From NCBI RefSeq assembly GCF_013266695.1, contig NZ_JABRXF010000002.1:558001-622000 (forward strand): a DNA stretch of 64,000 bases. Direction: 5' to 3'. Source of the stretch: Hongsoonwoonella zoysiae (GTDB lineage: Bacteria > Pseudomonadota > Alphaproteobacteria > Rhizobiales > Stappiaceae). Position numbers and translations under genes: made by a program. This document shows positions 21,133 through 29,890 of this stretch, in pieces. The notes beneath the pieces were generated by a model, which saw nothing but the letters and a program-made list of their open reading frames with translations, made no database searches and was not told the DNA's origin. The number at the start of each line of letters is the position of its first letter. The first letter of the stretch is position 1.

Positions 21133-21339
21133 TCAACGCCCGTTCACGCCCAGGCGTGCGGCGTTGGACGCGCCGGGTTCGCCAAAGCGGAAGGAGTTGA
21201 AACGGGCACGCTGTGCAGCGTTACCGTTGATGCCGAGATCGTTGAACGAGCGCGGATCGGCATCAGACAGGTGAACGTGATGCCGCCCGTTGATGATGCC
21301 GAAGAGAGCATCTCCAAGTGCATGAGCCAGGAAAGACAT
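21133..21339 (-). CDS. small hypothetical protein, possibly DUF1127-like
   Basis: 68 residues from the ATG at 21339 (MSFLAHALGDALFGIING), chosen because GGTGAG lies a few bases upstream; an in-frame ATG at 21408 would make it 91 residues. The segment DADPRSFNDLGINGNAAQR loosely resembles the DUF1127 pattern of D, L-x-D-I/L-G-[IL] and a basic tail found in small alphaproteobacterial RNA-associated proteins. The resemblance is weak. It sits between xylA and a divergent LysR gene and ends just before the bidirectional terminator. Confidence 0.45.
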   Translation of the reverse strand: MSFLAHALGDALFGIINGRHHVHLSDADPRSFNDLGINGNAAQRARFNSFRFGEPGASNAARLGVNGR

Positions 21340-21425
21340 TTCACTCACCAAAGGTTTCGGGTTGCGACCGGATGGAAATCGCGGGATCCGCGATGACTTG
21401 ATCGCCATATGGTGCCATTCGACCT

Positions 21426-21471
21426 TTCAATCAAACGAAAAGAGTTTATGCTATCGATCAATTTGATTGAA
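21426..21471. promoter_or_regulatory. 10-bp inverted repeat, candidate LysR operator
   Basis: TTCAATCAAA at 21426-21435 and its exact reverse complement TTTGATTGAA at 21462-21471, separated by 26 bp, lie just before the LysR gene (ATG 21494) and between it and the divergent small gene. Placement fits an autoregulatory LysR-type binding region. This is inference from position and symmetry only. Confidence 0.45.
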
Positions 21472-21493
21472 CCGACAATTCGAGCGGGATTCA

Positions 21494-22411
21494 ATGGAAC
21501 AGCTTCCGGGAAAAGGCGCGCCGCTGGTTGAGCTCGATCTTTATCGAACCTTTCTGGTGATTGTAGAATGTGGAAGTTTTTCAAAGGCTTCCGAAATCAT
21601 TGGCCGAACGCCTTCGGCTGTCTCCATGCAGATCAAGAGACTGGAGGCAATTCTCGGGGTTACCGTTTTTGCAAGGGAGAACCGCAGTGTGCGCATGACG
21701 GCGGAAGGCGAAGCTCTGCTTGGATATGCGCGAAAGATCCTTCTCCTGAACGAAGAGGCGGTGTTCCTGTTCCGCTCGCCCAACGTGGAGGGGGAAGTCC
21801 GTTTCGGCGCGCCGTCCGATTTCGGAACGCGTTTCCTGCCGAACATCCTGGCCCGTTTCGCCCGCACCCACCCGGGCGTAAGCGTGGATGTGCATCTGGA
21901 CGGCAGCCCGCAACTTCTAAAGGGACTCAGGCAGAACGAACTCGACCTGATCCTCTATACCGCACGGCCCGACAGCGATTTCGCGCTCGGCGGGGAGATC
22001 GTTTACACGGAGCCGCTCGTCTGGGTGGGGCTTGAAGGTGGTATCGCCTATCAGCGCGACCCCGTTCCGCTTGCCGTCTCGATTTCCGGTTGCCCGTGGC
22101 GAAGGGCTGCGCGTATAGCGCTCGACAAGGCGGAAAAACCATACCGGATCGCATATCAGAGCTTTCACAGCGCGGGGCAGGAAGCGGCATTGCTCGCCGA
22201 CCTCGCCATAGCCCCATTTCCGGCAAGCGTCGTCAATTCTCCGCTACAACGTCTCGACGACAGGCATAATCTGCCGGAAATTGGTAATTACAACATCATC
22301 CTCAAGGAATCGTCCTCCGCCGGCAAGGCGACGGACGCCTTCGCCAGGCACGTGATCGAATCCTTCAAGGAACTGAACACCGCCTCGGCGCCGAAAGCGA
22401 TGAGCGCCTGA
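21494..22411 (+). CDS. LysR-family transcriptional regulator
   Basis: 305 residues from the ATG at 21494 (MEQLPGKGAP); an in-frame TTG at 21467 is less likely. The winged helix-turn-helix is at about residues 13-70, with GSFSKASEIIGRTPSAVSMQIKRLE as the recognition region. The effector-binding domain follows (GEVRFGAPSDFGTRFLPNIL). The gene converges on the dimethylglycine-dehydrogenase-like gene with about 30 bp between stops. The target could be that catabolic block or the small divergent gene; sequence alone does not decide. Confidence 0.88.
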   Translation: MEQLPGKGAPLVELDLYRTFLVIVECGSFSKASEIIGRTPSAVSMQIKRLEAILGVTVFARENRSVRMTAEGEALLGYARKILLLNEEAVFLFRSPNVEGEVRFGAPSDFGTRFLPNILARFARTHPGVSVDVHLDGSPQLLKGLRQNELDLILYTARPDSDFALGGEIVYTEPLVWVGLEGGIAYQRDPVPLAVSISGCPWRRAARIALDKAEKPYRIAYQSFHSAGQEAALLADLAIAPFPASVVNSPLQRLDDRHNLPEIGNYNIILKESSSAGKATDAFARHVIESFKELNTASAPKAMSA

Positions 22412-22442
22412 AAACACAGGCTTCCACCGGCAAAAACGGCCA

Positions 22443-24878
22443 TCAGCCGCGCATCCTGAGAGCTTGAGGATCGAACAACGGTTCCGGATTGATCCGCGCC
22501 TTGCGGCGCTCGCCAATGATTTCGATCTCGAACGCGCCTTCGTCGAGATTATCGGCCAGTTCCTTCGGGATGTAGCCCTGGGCGAGCGACGCATCGACAA
22601 AATGCGCGTATCCGCCGGAAGTCACCCAACCGATCACCTCGTTATCATGCCAGATCGGCTCATCGCCGATGACGTCCGCATCTCCCGCATCGACAATGAA
22701 GGAAACGCGGCGCAGTTTTCCGCCAGTTTCCTTTTCTGCCACTGCCGCATCGCGGCCGATGAAATCTTCCTTGTCGAGCCTCACGAAACGGTCGAGCCCG
22801 GCTTCGAACGGACCGTAGATCGGCCTGAACTCGCGGAACCAGGTGCCGAAATTCTTCTCAAGACGAAGCGAGAGGAGGGCGCGCATGCCGAAATCCCGAA
22901 TGCCGAAATCCGCTCCGGCCTGCTTGAGCGCATCGTAGACTCGACGTTCATATTCCGGCGTCATCCAGATTTCATAGCCGAGATCGCCTGTGTAGCTGAT
23001 CCGGTTGACGAAACAGGGCGCGCCGGCAATGTCCATCGCGCGGGCATCCATGAAGCGGAACGCTTCATTAAAAACATCGGTAACTACAACCTTTTCAAGC
23101 ACTTCTCGCGCCTTCGGCCCGGCGATCGAGACGCCGACCCAGCCAAGACCAATCGCGCGAACCCGGACCGATCCGTCGTCGGGCAGATGATTTTCGAACC
23201 AGCGCATGTGATAGATCTCGGCTTGGCTCGAGCCCCACATGTAGAACCGGCCGTCCGCCACCTTTGCAATGGTGAAATCGCCGATCAGCTTGCCGCGTTC
23301 GTTCAACATCGGCGTGAGGATAATGCGTCCCGGCTTCGGCATGCGATTCGTCATGAGGCGGTTTAGCCAGGTTTCCGCACCAACGCCCGTGATCTCGTAT
23401 TTTGCGAAATTGGCGATCTCGGTGATGCCAACGCTCTCGCGCACCGCAAGGCATTCGGCCTTCACATGCTCGAAATCGTTTGAACGGCGGAAGGAAACGA
23501 TATCCTTCGCTTCAACCCCGTCGGGCGCGAACCAGAGCGGTGTTTCGAGCGCCCAACTGTCTCCCATGACGGCCCCTTGCGCCAACATGCAGTCGTAAAG
23601 CGGTGTGGTCTGGTGAGGGCGAGCGGCCGGAAGCTCCTCGTTCGGGTAGCGGATGCGGAAACGGCGGGAATAGTTTTCGCGCACCTTGGCGTTCGTATAG
23701 GCGAGCGTGGCCCAATTCCCGTAACGGGCGACATCCATGCCCCAGATGTCGAATCCCGGATCGCCTTCAACCATCCAGTTGGCCAGCGCAAGACCAACGC
23801 CACCCCCTTGCGAGAAGCCGGCCATAACCGCACAGGCGACCCAATAGTTTTTAAGCCCGCGCACCGGCCCGACGAGGGGATTGCCATCGGGCGCGAACGT
23901 GAAGGGGCCGTTGATGAACTGCTTGATCCCCGTGTGTTTGAGTGCCGGGAAATGCTCAAAACCGACCTCGAGAGAAGGCGCAATGCGTTCCAGGTCTGGC
24001 TCCAGCAGTTCGTGGCCGAAATCCCATGGGGTTTCCTTGGGGCTCCAGGGGGTCGCCGCACGCTCGTACGTGCCGAGCAGCATGCCGCCGCGTTCCTGGC
24101 GCGTATAGATTTCCCCTCCAAAATCAATGGCATGGATCAACTCTTTACCGGTCGATGCATTGATTTCGGCAATCTCGGGCATGTCGTCGGTGAGGAGGTA
24201 ATGATGCTCCATGGCAAGTACCGGCAGCTCTATGCCGACCATGCGCCCGACCTCGCGCGCCCAAAGGCCGCCGGCATTCACAACGTGGTCCGCATGGATG
24301 GTGCCTTGCTCGGTGACGACATCCCAACTACCGTCCTCGCGCTGCACCAACTCCATGACGCGATTGCGAAGAACGATTTCCGCACCGTTCTTGCGCGCGG
24401 CTTTCGCGTAGGCATGCGTCGTACCGGAAGGGTCGAGATGACCTTCGATGGGGTCGAACAGGGCGCCGACGAAGTGTTTCTCGTCGATCAGCGGCAGGAG
24501 GTCCTTGGCCTCCTTCGCCGAGATGATTTCCGTTTCCATGCCAAGATAACGGCCTCGCGCATGTGCCATCTTCAGCCATTCCAGCCGCTCCGGCGTATCG
24601 GCAAGCTGCAAGCCGCCCGTCAGATGCAATCCGCAGGACTGCTCTGAAAGAGCTTCTATCTCCTTGTAGAGATTGACCGTATAGGCCTGAAGCTTTGCAA
24701 CGTTCGGATCGCCGTTCAGCGTGTGGAAACCGCCCGCCGCGTGCCATGTGGAACCGGACGTCAATTCCGAACGCTCGATCAGCGTGACATCGTGCCAACC
24801 AAGCTTCGTGAGATGATAGAGAATACTTGCACCGACAACACCGCCACCGATGACAACGGCCTTCGCGTGAGACTTCAT
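22443..24878 (-). CDS. FAD-dependent dimethylglycine/sarcosine dehydrogenase-family protein
   Basis: 811 residues from the ATG at 24878 (MKSHAKAVVIGGG). The N-terminal DAO-type FAD domain has GGGVVGASILYHL at about 11-23 and GSTWHAAGG at about 42-50, where His46 matches the His that carries covalent FAD in dimethylglycine and sarcosine dehydrogenases. The C-terminal half is a GcvT-like aminomethyltransferase domain (YTGDLGYEIW) that passes the one-carbon unit to tetrahydrofolate. It should oxidatively demethylate an N-methylated amino acid. The next gene upstream on the same strand is an MttB-like methyltransferase, so the two probably act in sequence. The exact substrate is unknown. Confidence 0.88.
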   Translation of the reverse strand: MKSHAKAVVIGGGVVGASILYHLTKLGWHDVTLIERSELTSGSTWHAAGGFHTLNGDPNVAKLQAYTVNLYKEIEALSEQSCGLHLTGGLQLADTPERLEWLKMAHARGRYLGMETEIISAKEAKDLLPLIDEKHFVGALFDPIEGHLDPSGTTHAYAKAARKNGAEIVLRNRVMELVQREDGSWDVVTEQGTIHADHVVNAGGLWAREVGRMVGIELPVLAMEHHYLLTDDMPEIAEINASTGKELIHAIDFGGEIYTRQERGGMLLGTYERAATPWSPKETPWDFGHELLEPDLERIAPSLEVGFEHFPALKHTGIKQFINGPFTFAPDGNPLVGPVRGLKNYWVACAVMAGFSQGGGVGLALANWMVEGDPGFDIWGMDVARYGNWATLAYTNAKVRENYSRRFRIRYPNEELPAARPHQTTPLYDCMLAQGAVMGDSWALETPLWFAPDGVEAKDIVSFRRSNDFEHVKAECLAVRESVGITEIANFAKYEITGVGAETWLNRLMTNRMPKPGRIILTPMLNERGKLIGDFTIAKVADGRFYMWGSSQAEIYHMRWFENHLPDDGSVRVRAIGLGWVGVSIAGPKAREVLEKVVVTDVFNEAFRFMDARAMDIAGAPCFVNRISYTGDLGYEIWMTPEYERRVYDALKQAGADFGIRDFGMRALLSLRLEKNFGTWFREFRPIYGPFEAGLDRFVRLDKEDFIGRDAAVAEKETGGKLRRVSFIVDAGDADVIGDEPIWHDNEVIGWVTSGGYAHFVDASLAQGYIPKELADNLDEGAFEIEIIGERRKARINPEPLFDPQALRMRG

Positions 24879-24977
24879 GACCGGGCTCCACATAGGGCTC
24901 TTGCGTTTCCGCCGGATTTGTAATTCCAACGGGGCCGCGTCTTGAGATTACGATTTTTTGCGGGCTTGAACCGTCGA

Positions 24978-26576
24978 TCAGAAATCCGTCGGCGCGCCGC
25001 CTTCCTCCTTGCGTTTTTCCACGAATGCAGAAAGCTCCTCGTCAATCGCAGGATCGAGAGCCGGCATTTCGAACTCGGCAAGCACCTGTTTGTAAAGCCG
25101 GTTCGCCTTCTCATAGGCGGTCGGGCTGCCGGCTTCCGCCCAGCTTTCGTAGTTGCGCCAATCGGAGATGATCGGCGAGTAGAACGCATCCTTGTAACGC
25201 GCCTGCGTATGCGCCGTGCCAAAGAAGTGACCGCCGGGGCCGACCTCGCGGATCGCATCCAGCGCAAGGCTTGCCTCATCGACCACAATCGGTCGGAGAT
25301 ATTCGTCGACCATCTGAAGAAGGTCGACATCGATGATGAATTTTTCGAATCCCGCCGAAAGCCCGCCTTCCAGCCAGCCGGCCGCGTGCTTGAGGTAATT
25401 TCCACCGCCGTTGATGGCGCCCCAAAGCGAAAAAACGGTTTCGTAAGCCGCCTGCGCATCGACGGTATTGGCGGCGCAAACCGCCGATGTTCGATACGGA
25501 ATACGGTATTTGCGCGCCAACTGCCCGCCGACGAGTGCCGCCTTCATATACTCCGGCGTGCCGAAGGCTGGGGCGCCCGACTTCATGTCGACATTGGAGG
25601 TAAAGCCGCCATAAACGACCGGAGCACCCGGCTTCACCATCTGGGCGAACGCGAGCCCGGCGAGCGCCTCCGCGTTCTGTTGCGCAAGAGCACCGGCAAG
25701 CGTCACCGGCGCCATCGCACCCGCCAGCGTGAAGGGCGTAAGCACGATGACCTGGCCGCGCCGCGACATCTCGATGATGCCCTGGAGCATCGGCGTGTCG
25801 AGACGAAGCGGAGAGGAGGAATTGATGATCGACAGGACAACTGGTGTCCGCTCGAACTCATCCTCGCTCAAGCCATTGACGATTCGAGCAATTTCCATCC
25901 CGTCGAGATTGCGTTCCTTACCCAGCGAATAGATGTGGAACACCTTGTCGGTGATGCGCACCGTGTCCGACAAACACTCAAGATGACGCACGCTCGGGTG
26001 GATATCGACAGGCTCGACCGGATAACCTCCGTTCAGATCGATCACATTGAAATATTGCGTCAGTTTCAGAAGGTTTTGGAAGTCCTCTCGATTGCCAGGG
26101 CGCCGGCCTTTTTCGGCGTCAACGCAATTGGGCGCACTCGCCACAGCGCTCCAGACAACGGAATCACCACCGAAGTGCAGGTTCTTCTCCGGGTTGCGCG
26201 CATGCATCGTGAATTGCGAAGGCGCCGTGCCGATCGCTTCCAGCACGATTGCGCGATCCATCCGGACACGATCGGAGGAGGGGTCGATGTCGGCTCCGGC
26301 GGCCTTAAGAATGGCCTTCGCCTCCTCGTTGATGAAATCGATGCCGATTTCCTCAAGAATTTTCAGCGATGCCTCATGGATCATTTCCAGTTCGTCCGCA
26401 GAGACAGCATCCACCTTGGGATAAGTATTTCGCCTCGCCCGGAAAGGCTTTTGTTCGATCGACCTTGCAGTAGCTCCGATACCCTTGCGTGCCTTGCGTG
26501 CCTTGCGTCCGCGACGTCCGGCACGGGGTGCGGACGGCAGGTCGCCTTCGGCATTCGGTACTATATCGTCTGCCAT
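24978..26576 (-). CDS. trimethylamine methyltransferase family protein (MttB-like, COG5598)
   Basis: 532 residues forming the TIM-barrel MttB fold, as seen in LEMIHEASLKILEEIGIDF, the central LDTPMLQGIIEMSRRGQ and GPGGHFFGTAHTQARY. The frame is uninterrupted, with no in-frame amber codon, so this is the non-pyrrolysine branch, members of which demethylate glycine betaine, proline betaine or carnitine through a corrinoid protein. The N-terminal 40 residues are basic and include an RKA repeat encoded by a 9-bp tandem repeat. It lies about 100 bp upstream of the DMGDH-like gene. No corrinoid protein or reductive activase is in the window. Confidence 0.85.
   Translation of the reverse strand: MADDIVPNAEGDLPSAPRAGRRGRKARKARKGIGATARSIEQKPFRARRNTYPKVDAVSADELEMIHEASLKILEEIGIDFINEEAKAILKAAGADIDPSSDRVRMDRAIVLEAIGTAPSQFTMHARNPEKNLHFGGDSVVWSAVASAPNCVDAEKGRRPGNREDFQNLLKLTQYFNVIDLNGGYPVEPVDIHPSVRHLECLSDTVRITDKVFHIYSLGKERNLDGMEIARIVNGLSEDEFERTPVVLSIINSSSPLRLDTPMLQGIIEMSRRGQVIVLTPFTLAGAMAPVTLAGALAQQNAEALAGLAFAQMVKPGAPVVYGGFTSNVDMKSGAPAFGTPEYMKAALVGGQLARKYRIPYRTSAVCAANTVDAQAAYETVFSLWGAINGGGNYLKHAAGWLEGGLSAGFEKFIIDVDLLQMVDEYLRPIVVDEASLALDAIREVGPGGHFFGTAHTQARYKDAFYSPIISDWRNYESWAEAGSPTAYEKANRLYKQVLAEFEMPALDPAIDEELSAFVEKRKEEGGAPTDF
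26483..26508 (+). repeat. 9-bp tandem repeat inside the MttB-like gene
   Basis: CCTTGCGTG occurs at 26483-26491 and 26492-26500, then as CCTTGCGT at 26501-26508. On the coding (minus) strand it encodes RKA-RKA-RK in the basic N-terminal tail. A unit change would keep the frame, so the tail length could vary by slippage. Confidence 0.8.
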
Positions 26577-27034
26577 GAGAGGTCCTTCGATTTACGCTTT
26601 TCTTTTTTATCTGAATTATTCGAGAACTGGCGAGTAACCTCAAATCGAATGCGAAAATCATGATGTATTTTCGCATTTAAAATCTCGAGATCGCAGTTAT
26701 TCGAAAACCATCGTAGCGCCGTTCGCCGCATTGCAGCGACACCCCGTTTGCGACATCTATTTACACAGGTCCGACATCGCCCGCGCTATTTTGATGAAAT
26801 AATTCAAAACGCTTTGCCCGCCGGGAGTGTTTGCATGTTAACTTGGGCGAGCTGTCGAAATGCTGATATCCGCTAGCCACCCTTGCGACCGGAGGCAGGC
26901 GGCGATTTCGCCAGTCAAAGAAGGAAAGACAACCGTGCGGTTGCCTTGGAACCGGCAGACGAACACCGGCACATAAGCCGGAGAATTTGCCGGGGCTTCC
27001 GTGCGTCAAACAAAGGTAGAGGGTTGTAGAACCA
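26577..27034. promoter_or_regulatory. divergent control region between the methyltransferase and ABC transporter genes
   Basis: 458 bp without a gene, AT-rich at 26.58-26.72 kb. It must hold both divergent promoters. A perfect 11-bp inverted repeat lies at 26648-26677 (separate entry). Nearer the transporter gene a small hairpin, CCGGC and GCCGG around ACATAA (26966-26981), lies in the probable leader. I see no cobalamin or glycine riboswitch core that I would trust. Confidence 0.5.
26648..26677. promoter_or_regulatory. perfect 11-bp inverted repeat, candidate operator
   Basis: AATGCGAAAAT (26648-26658) and its exact reverse complement ATTTTCGCATT (26667-26677), with 8 bp between, lie 72 bp upstream of the MttB-like gene start. 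There is no adjacent T-run or gene end for it to terminate, so a regulator binding site is more likely than a terminator. The regulator is unknown; the LysR product at 21.5-22.4 kb is one candidate. Confidence 0.5.
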
Positions 27035-28729
27035 ATGACGAAAGACAAGAAATCCAACCGCATACATCCGAAGGTCGACGAGGCGCGTGATCTGATGGAA
27101 AGCGGGCGGATGAACCGCCGCGAGTTCGTACGGATTGCCGCCTTGTTGGGCGTGGGCGCATCCGCTGCCTATGCCATGGCGGGACTTCCGGCACCCGCGT
27201 TCGCCGACGATGCCAACAACCTGCCGTTCCCGCCCGACAACGCGGACGCCAAGGAGGGCGGCATCCTGAAGGTCGGCATGCAAGTCCAGAAAATGGAAGA
27301 TCCGGCGACTTATTCCTGGGTCGAAATGTCGAACCAGACGCGCCACATCCTTGAACATCTGGCTTTCACCACGCCCGACAATGTGACCCGTCCGATGCTG
27401 GCTGAAAGCTGGGAAGCTTCAGAAGACCTTACGACGTGGACGTTCCACCTGCGCAAGGGCGTGAAGTGGCACAATGGCGACGATTTCACGACCGAGGATG
27501 TGAAGTTCAACTTCGAGCGCTGGACCAATCCCGATCTCGGCTCCTCGAATGTCGGCCTGTCTTCGATCGCCGCGATGCTTGAGGAAAAAGACGGCAAAAA
27601 GGTCTTGCGCGAAGGCGCGATCGAGGTGATCGACGATCACACGATCCGCTTCAATCTCGCCAAGCCGGTACTGTCATTCCCGGAAGACATGTACAACTAT
27701 CCCACGGCTATCGTGCATCGAAGCTTCAAGGCCCCGCTTTCCGACAATCCAATTGGCACCGGTGCTTTCACGCTCGTAGAAAACGTCGTGGGAGACCGAT
27801 GCATCCTGAAGCGCATCAGGGAGACGACAAACGGCGAGCCTTTCGAGTACTGGGGCGGCAAGGTTTATCTCGACGAAATCCATTACTACAATTTCGACGA
27901 GGACAACCAGCTGACCGCATTCGCCGGCGGCGACGTCGACGCGATCTACGAGTTCGGTATCGAACAGATGGAACTCGCCAAGGCAGTCGAAGGCAATATC
28001 ATCGCGGCCAGAACGGCACAGACGCTCTGCTGCCGCTTCCAGGTCACGCAGAAGCCGTTCGACGACAAGCGCGTGCGCCAGGCTCTGGTCAAGGCGGTTG
28101 ACAATTCCCGCATCCTCGACCTGGTCTACCCGGAAGGCGGGGATGTTGCCGAAAACCACCACGTCGCGCCGATCCACCCGGAATATTTCGAGTTGCCGCC
28201 GCTTGAACGCGATGTCGAAGGCGCCAAGGCGCTTCTCGCCGAAGCCGGCTACGAGGACGGGCTGGAAATCACCATCGACGTCGGCAACACGGATGGCCCG
28301 TGGCACCAGACGGTTGCCGAAGCCATGCGCGATCAGCTCAAGGATGTCGGCGTTACGCTGAACGTCAACGTGATTCCGCCGTCGAAGTACTGGGAAATCT
28401 GGGACAAGACGCCATTCGGCGCGACTGCCTGGACGCACCGCCCGCTCGGCACGATGGTGCTTTCACTCGGCTACAGGACAGGCGTTCCCTGGAACGAGAC
28501 CAAATATGCCAATGCGGAGTTCGACGCCGCACTGGACGAGGCCGAATCCACGCTCGACGTGGAAAAGCGTACGGCCATCATGGAAAAGGTGGAAAAGATC
28601 CTGCAGGACGATGCGGTGATGATCCAGCCGCTCTATCGGCCGGTCTACACCATTACATCGAAATCCGTGCATGGGTATCCAGGACATCCGACCCAGTACC
28701 ATCAGTTCAACAAGGTCTGGAAGGGCTGA
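27035..28729 (+). CDS. peptide-type ABC transporter substrate-binding protein, Tat-exported
   Basis: 564-residue family 5 (SBP_bac_5) binding protein. The N-terminus has a twin-arginine signal: [15 protein letters not shown] at about 27-41, with expected cleavage after PAPAFA near residue 57. The mature domain shows [25 protein letters not shown], the family signature. Tat export suggests a folded or cofactor-sensitive protein. It heads the transporter operon with two permeases and a fused ATPase, divergent from the demethylation genes. The ligand could be a quaternary amine or a peptide; context favours the former. Confidence 0.93.
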   Translation: MTKDKKSNRIHPKVDEARDLMESGRMNRREFVRIAALLGVGASAAYAMAGLPAPAFADDANNLPFPPDNADAKEGGILKVGMQVQKMEDPATYSWVEMSNQTRHILEHLAFTTPDNVTRPMLAESWEASEDLTTWTFHLRKGVKWHNGDDFTTEDVKFNFERWTNPDLGSSNVGLSSIAAMLEEKDGKKVLREGAIEVIDDHTIRFNLAKPVLSFPEDMYNYPTAIVHRSFKAPLSDNPIGTGAFTLVENVVGDRCILKRIRETTNGEPFEYWGGKVYLDEIHYYNFDEDNQLTAFAGGDVDAIYEFGIEQMELAKAVEGNIIAARTAQTLCCRFQVTQKPFDDKRVRQALVKAVDNSRILDLVYPEGGDVAENHHVAPIHPEYFELPPLERDVEGAKALLAEAGYEDGLEITIDVGNTDGPWHQTVAEAMRDQLKDVGVTLNVNVIPPSKYWEIWDKTPFGATAWTHRPLGTMVLSLGYRTGVPWNETKYANAEFDAALDEAESTLDVEKRTAIMEKVEKILQDDAVMIQPLYRPVYTITSKSVHGYPGHPTQYHQFNKVWKG

Positions 28730-28739
28730 CAATCGCCTG

Positions 28740-28839
28740 GAGCATATCCCGCAAAATCCGAACCGGATTTCGCGACAGGGACATGCTCAAGATATTGAAT
28801 CTGGAGCGAACTCTGGATCGCGAAAGCGATCCAGAGTTC
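28740..28839. repeat. palindromic intergenic element of rhizobial mosaic (RIME-like) type
   Basis: Two nested dyads in the gap after the binding-protein gene. The outer arms GAGCATATCCC (28740-28750) and GGGACATGCTC (28778-28788) match at 10 of 11 positions, and enclose AAATCCG-AAC-CGGATTT (28754-28770). Next comes a perfect hairpin with 14-bp arms, GAACTCTGGATCGC (28808-28821), loop GAAA, and its complement (28826-28839). GAGCAT...ATGCTC palindromes of this look are scattered between genes in rhizobial genomes. The hairpin could also act as an mRNA stabiliser or attenuator before the permease genes. Confidence 0.75.
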
Positions 28840-28923
28840 GGGGCCGGAGGAGCAATCTTCGACCCCGACCGTTTCCCGGCACCCCCGGAAAAACTCCAGA
28901 TAACGCGATAGCGGTGCACTGAT

Positions 28924-29874
28924 ATGGCAAAACTGGTCCTGCGGCGCCTTGTTCAGATGCTTCTGATCATGGTCGTCGCCTCACTTCTGCTTTTCGCAAT
29001 TTTCGACACGCCAGAATTCAAGAAACGGCTCGCGATTCAGGAACTTGGCGGATTTGCCGTCTCGGCATTGTCGGAAGATAGTTACAACCAGTGGCTGGCT
29101 GAAAAAGGGCTCGATGTGCCTTTCTACCAGCGCTACGTCAACTGGGTCGGCAACATCCTGAGCGGGGATATGGGCTATTCCTACGAGAAGGCGACGCCCG
29201 TGGCTCCCTTGTTGCTCGACCGACTGGCGAATACCGGAATTCTCGCCTTCTTCGTTTTCGCGCTCATGATCCCGATATCCCTTTTGCTCGGAGTTCTGGC
29301 CGGCATGAAGGAAGGGTCGATCCAGGACAGGGCGATCAGCTTTTTCTCGGTGTTCACGACATCCATCCCTGAAATCGCGACAGCGATCCTGCTGACCGTC
29401 ATATTCGCGCTCGGGCTGCAATGGTTTCCGGTAAAATCTGCGATGATCGGCGGTTTCCAGTTCGACCAGTTGATCCTGCCGGTCCTGACGCTCGTTCTCT
29501 ACGATTTCGGTTACGTTGCCCGAATGACCCGCGCCTCCATGGCGGAAGTCATGACCTCGCAATACATCCGCACCGCAATCCTCAAGGGTTTGCCCTACAA
29601 GCGCGTAATCATGAAGCATGCACTGCGCAACGCGTTAATCGCTCCCTTCACCATCATCGTCCTGCAGCTCAATTGGCTGCTTTCCGGCGTGGTCGTTGTG
29701 GAAGTGTTCTTCGAGTATGACGGGTTCGGAAAACTACTTCTGGAAGCGGCACTGTTTCCCGATGTCGAGGTGGTTCAGGCCTGCACGCTTGTGGCGGTTG
29801 CCGTAGCCGTGCTTTCGCAGCTGATTTCCGACATCGGCTATACGTTCCTCAACCCGCGCATCCGTTTCGCCTGA
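28924..29874 (+). CDS. ABC transporter permease (DppB/OppB-type)
   Basis: 316 residues with about six membrane segments. It begins MAKLVLRRLVQMLLIMVVASLLLF. The cytoplasmic EAA-type loop is seen at VARMTRASMAEVMTSQYIRTA with LPYKRVIMKHALRNALI after it, which couples to the ATPase. First permease of the peptide-type importer. It is separated from the binding-protein gene by the palindromic element, so expression of the membrane parts may be lower than that of the binding protein. The second permease starts 16 bp downstream. Confidence 0.93.
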   Translation: MAKLVLRRLVQMLLIMVVASLLLFAIFDTPEFKKRLAIQELGGFAVSALSEDSYNQWLAEKGLDVPFYQRYVNWVGNILSGDMGYSYEKATPVAPLLLDRLANTGILAFFVFALMIPISLLLGVLAGMKEGSIQDRAISFFSVFTTSIPEIATAILLTVIFALGLQWFPVKSAMIGGFQFDQLILPVLTLVLYDFGYVARMTRASMAEVMTSQYIRTAILKGLPYKRVIMKHALRNALIAPFTIIVLQLNWLLSGVVVVEVFFEYDGFGKLLLEAALFPDVEVVQACTLVAVAVAVLSQLISDIGYTFLNPRIRFA

Positions 29875-29890
29875 GAGGGGGCAAGGCATA

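Noticed and set aside
23577-24647. Plus-strand open frame of about 356 codons antisense to the DMGDH-like gene
   Set aside because: Same reasoning; the opposite strand has full domain support.
24978-26576. Pyrrolysine-containing MttB
   Set aside because: The frame has no internal amber codon and no pyl genes are present, so it is of the non-pyrrolysine type.
24942-26663. Long plus-strand open frame antisense to the MttB-like gene
   Set aside because: Shadow of a well-supported gene; protein is rich in Arg and His, without domains or a ribosome site.
26577-27034. Cobalamin or glycine riboswitch in the divergent region
   Set aside because: Only short hairpins are seen; no conserved core of either class could be recognised by eye.
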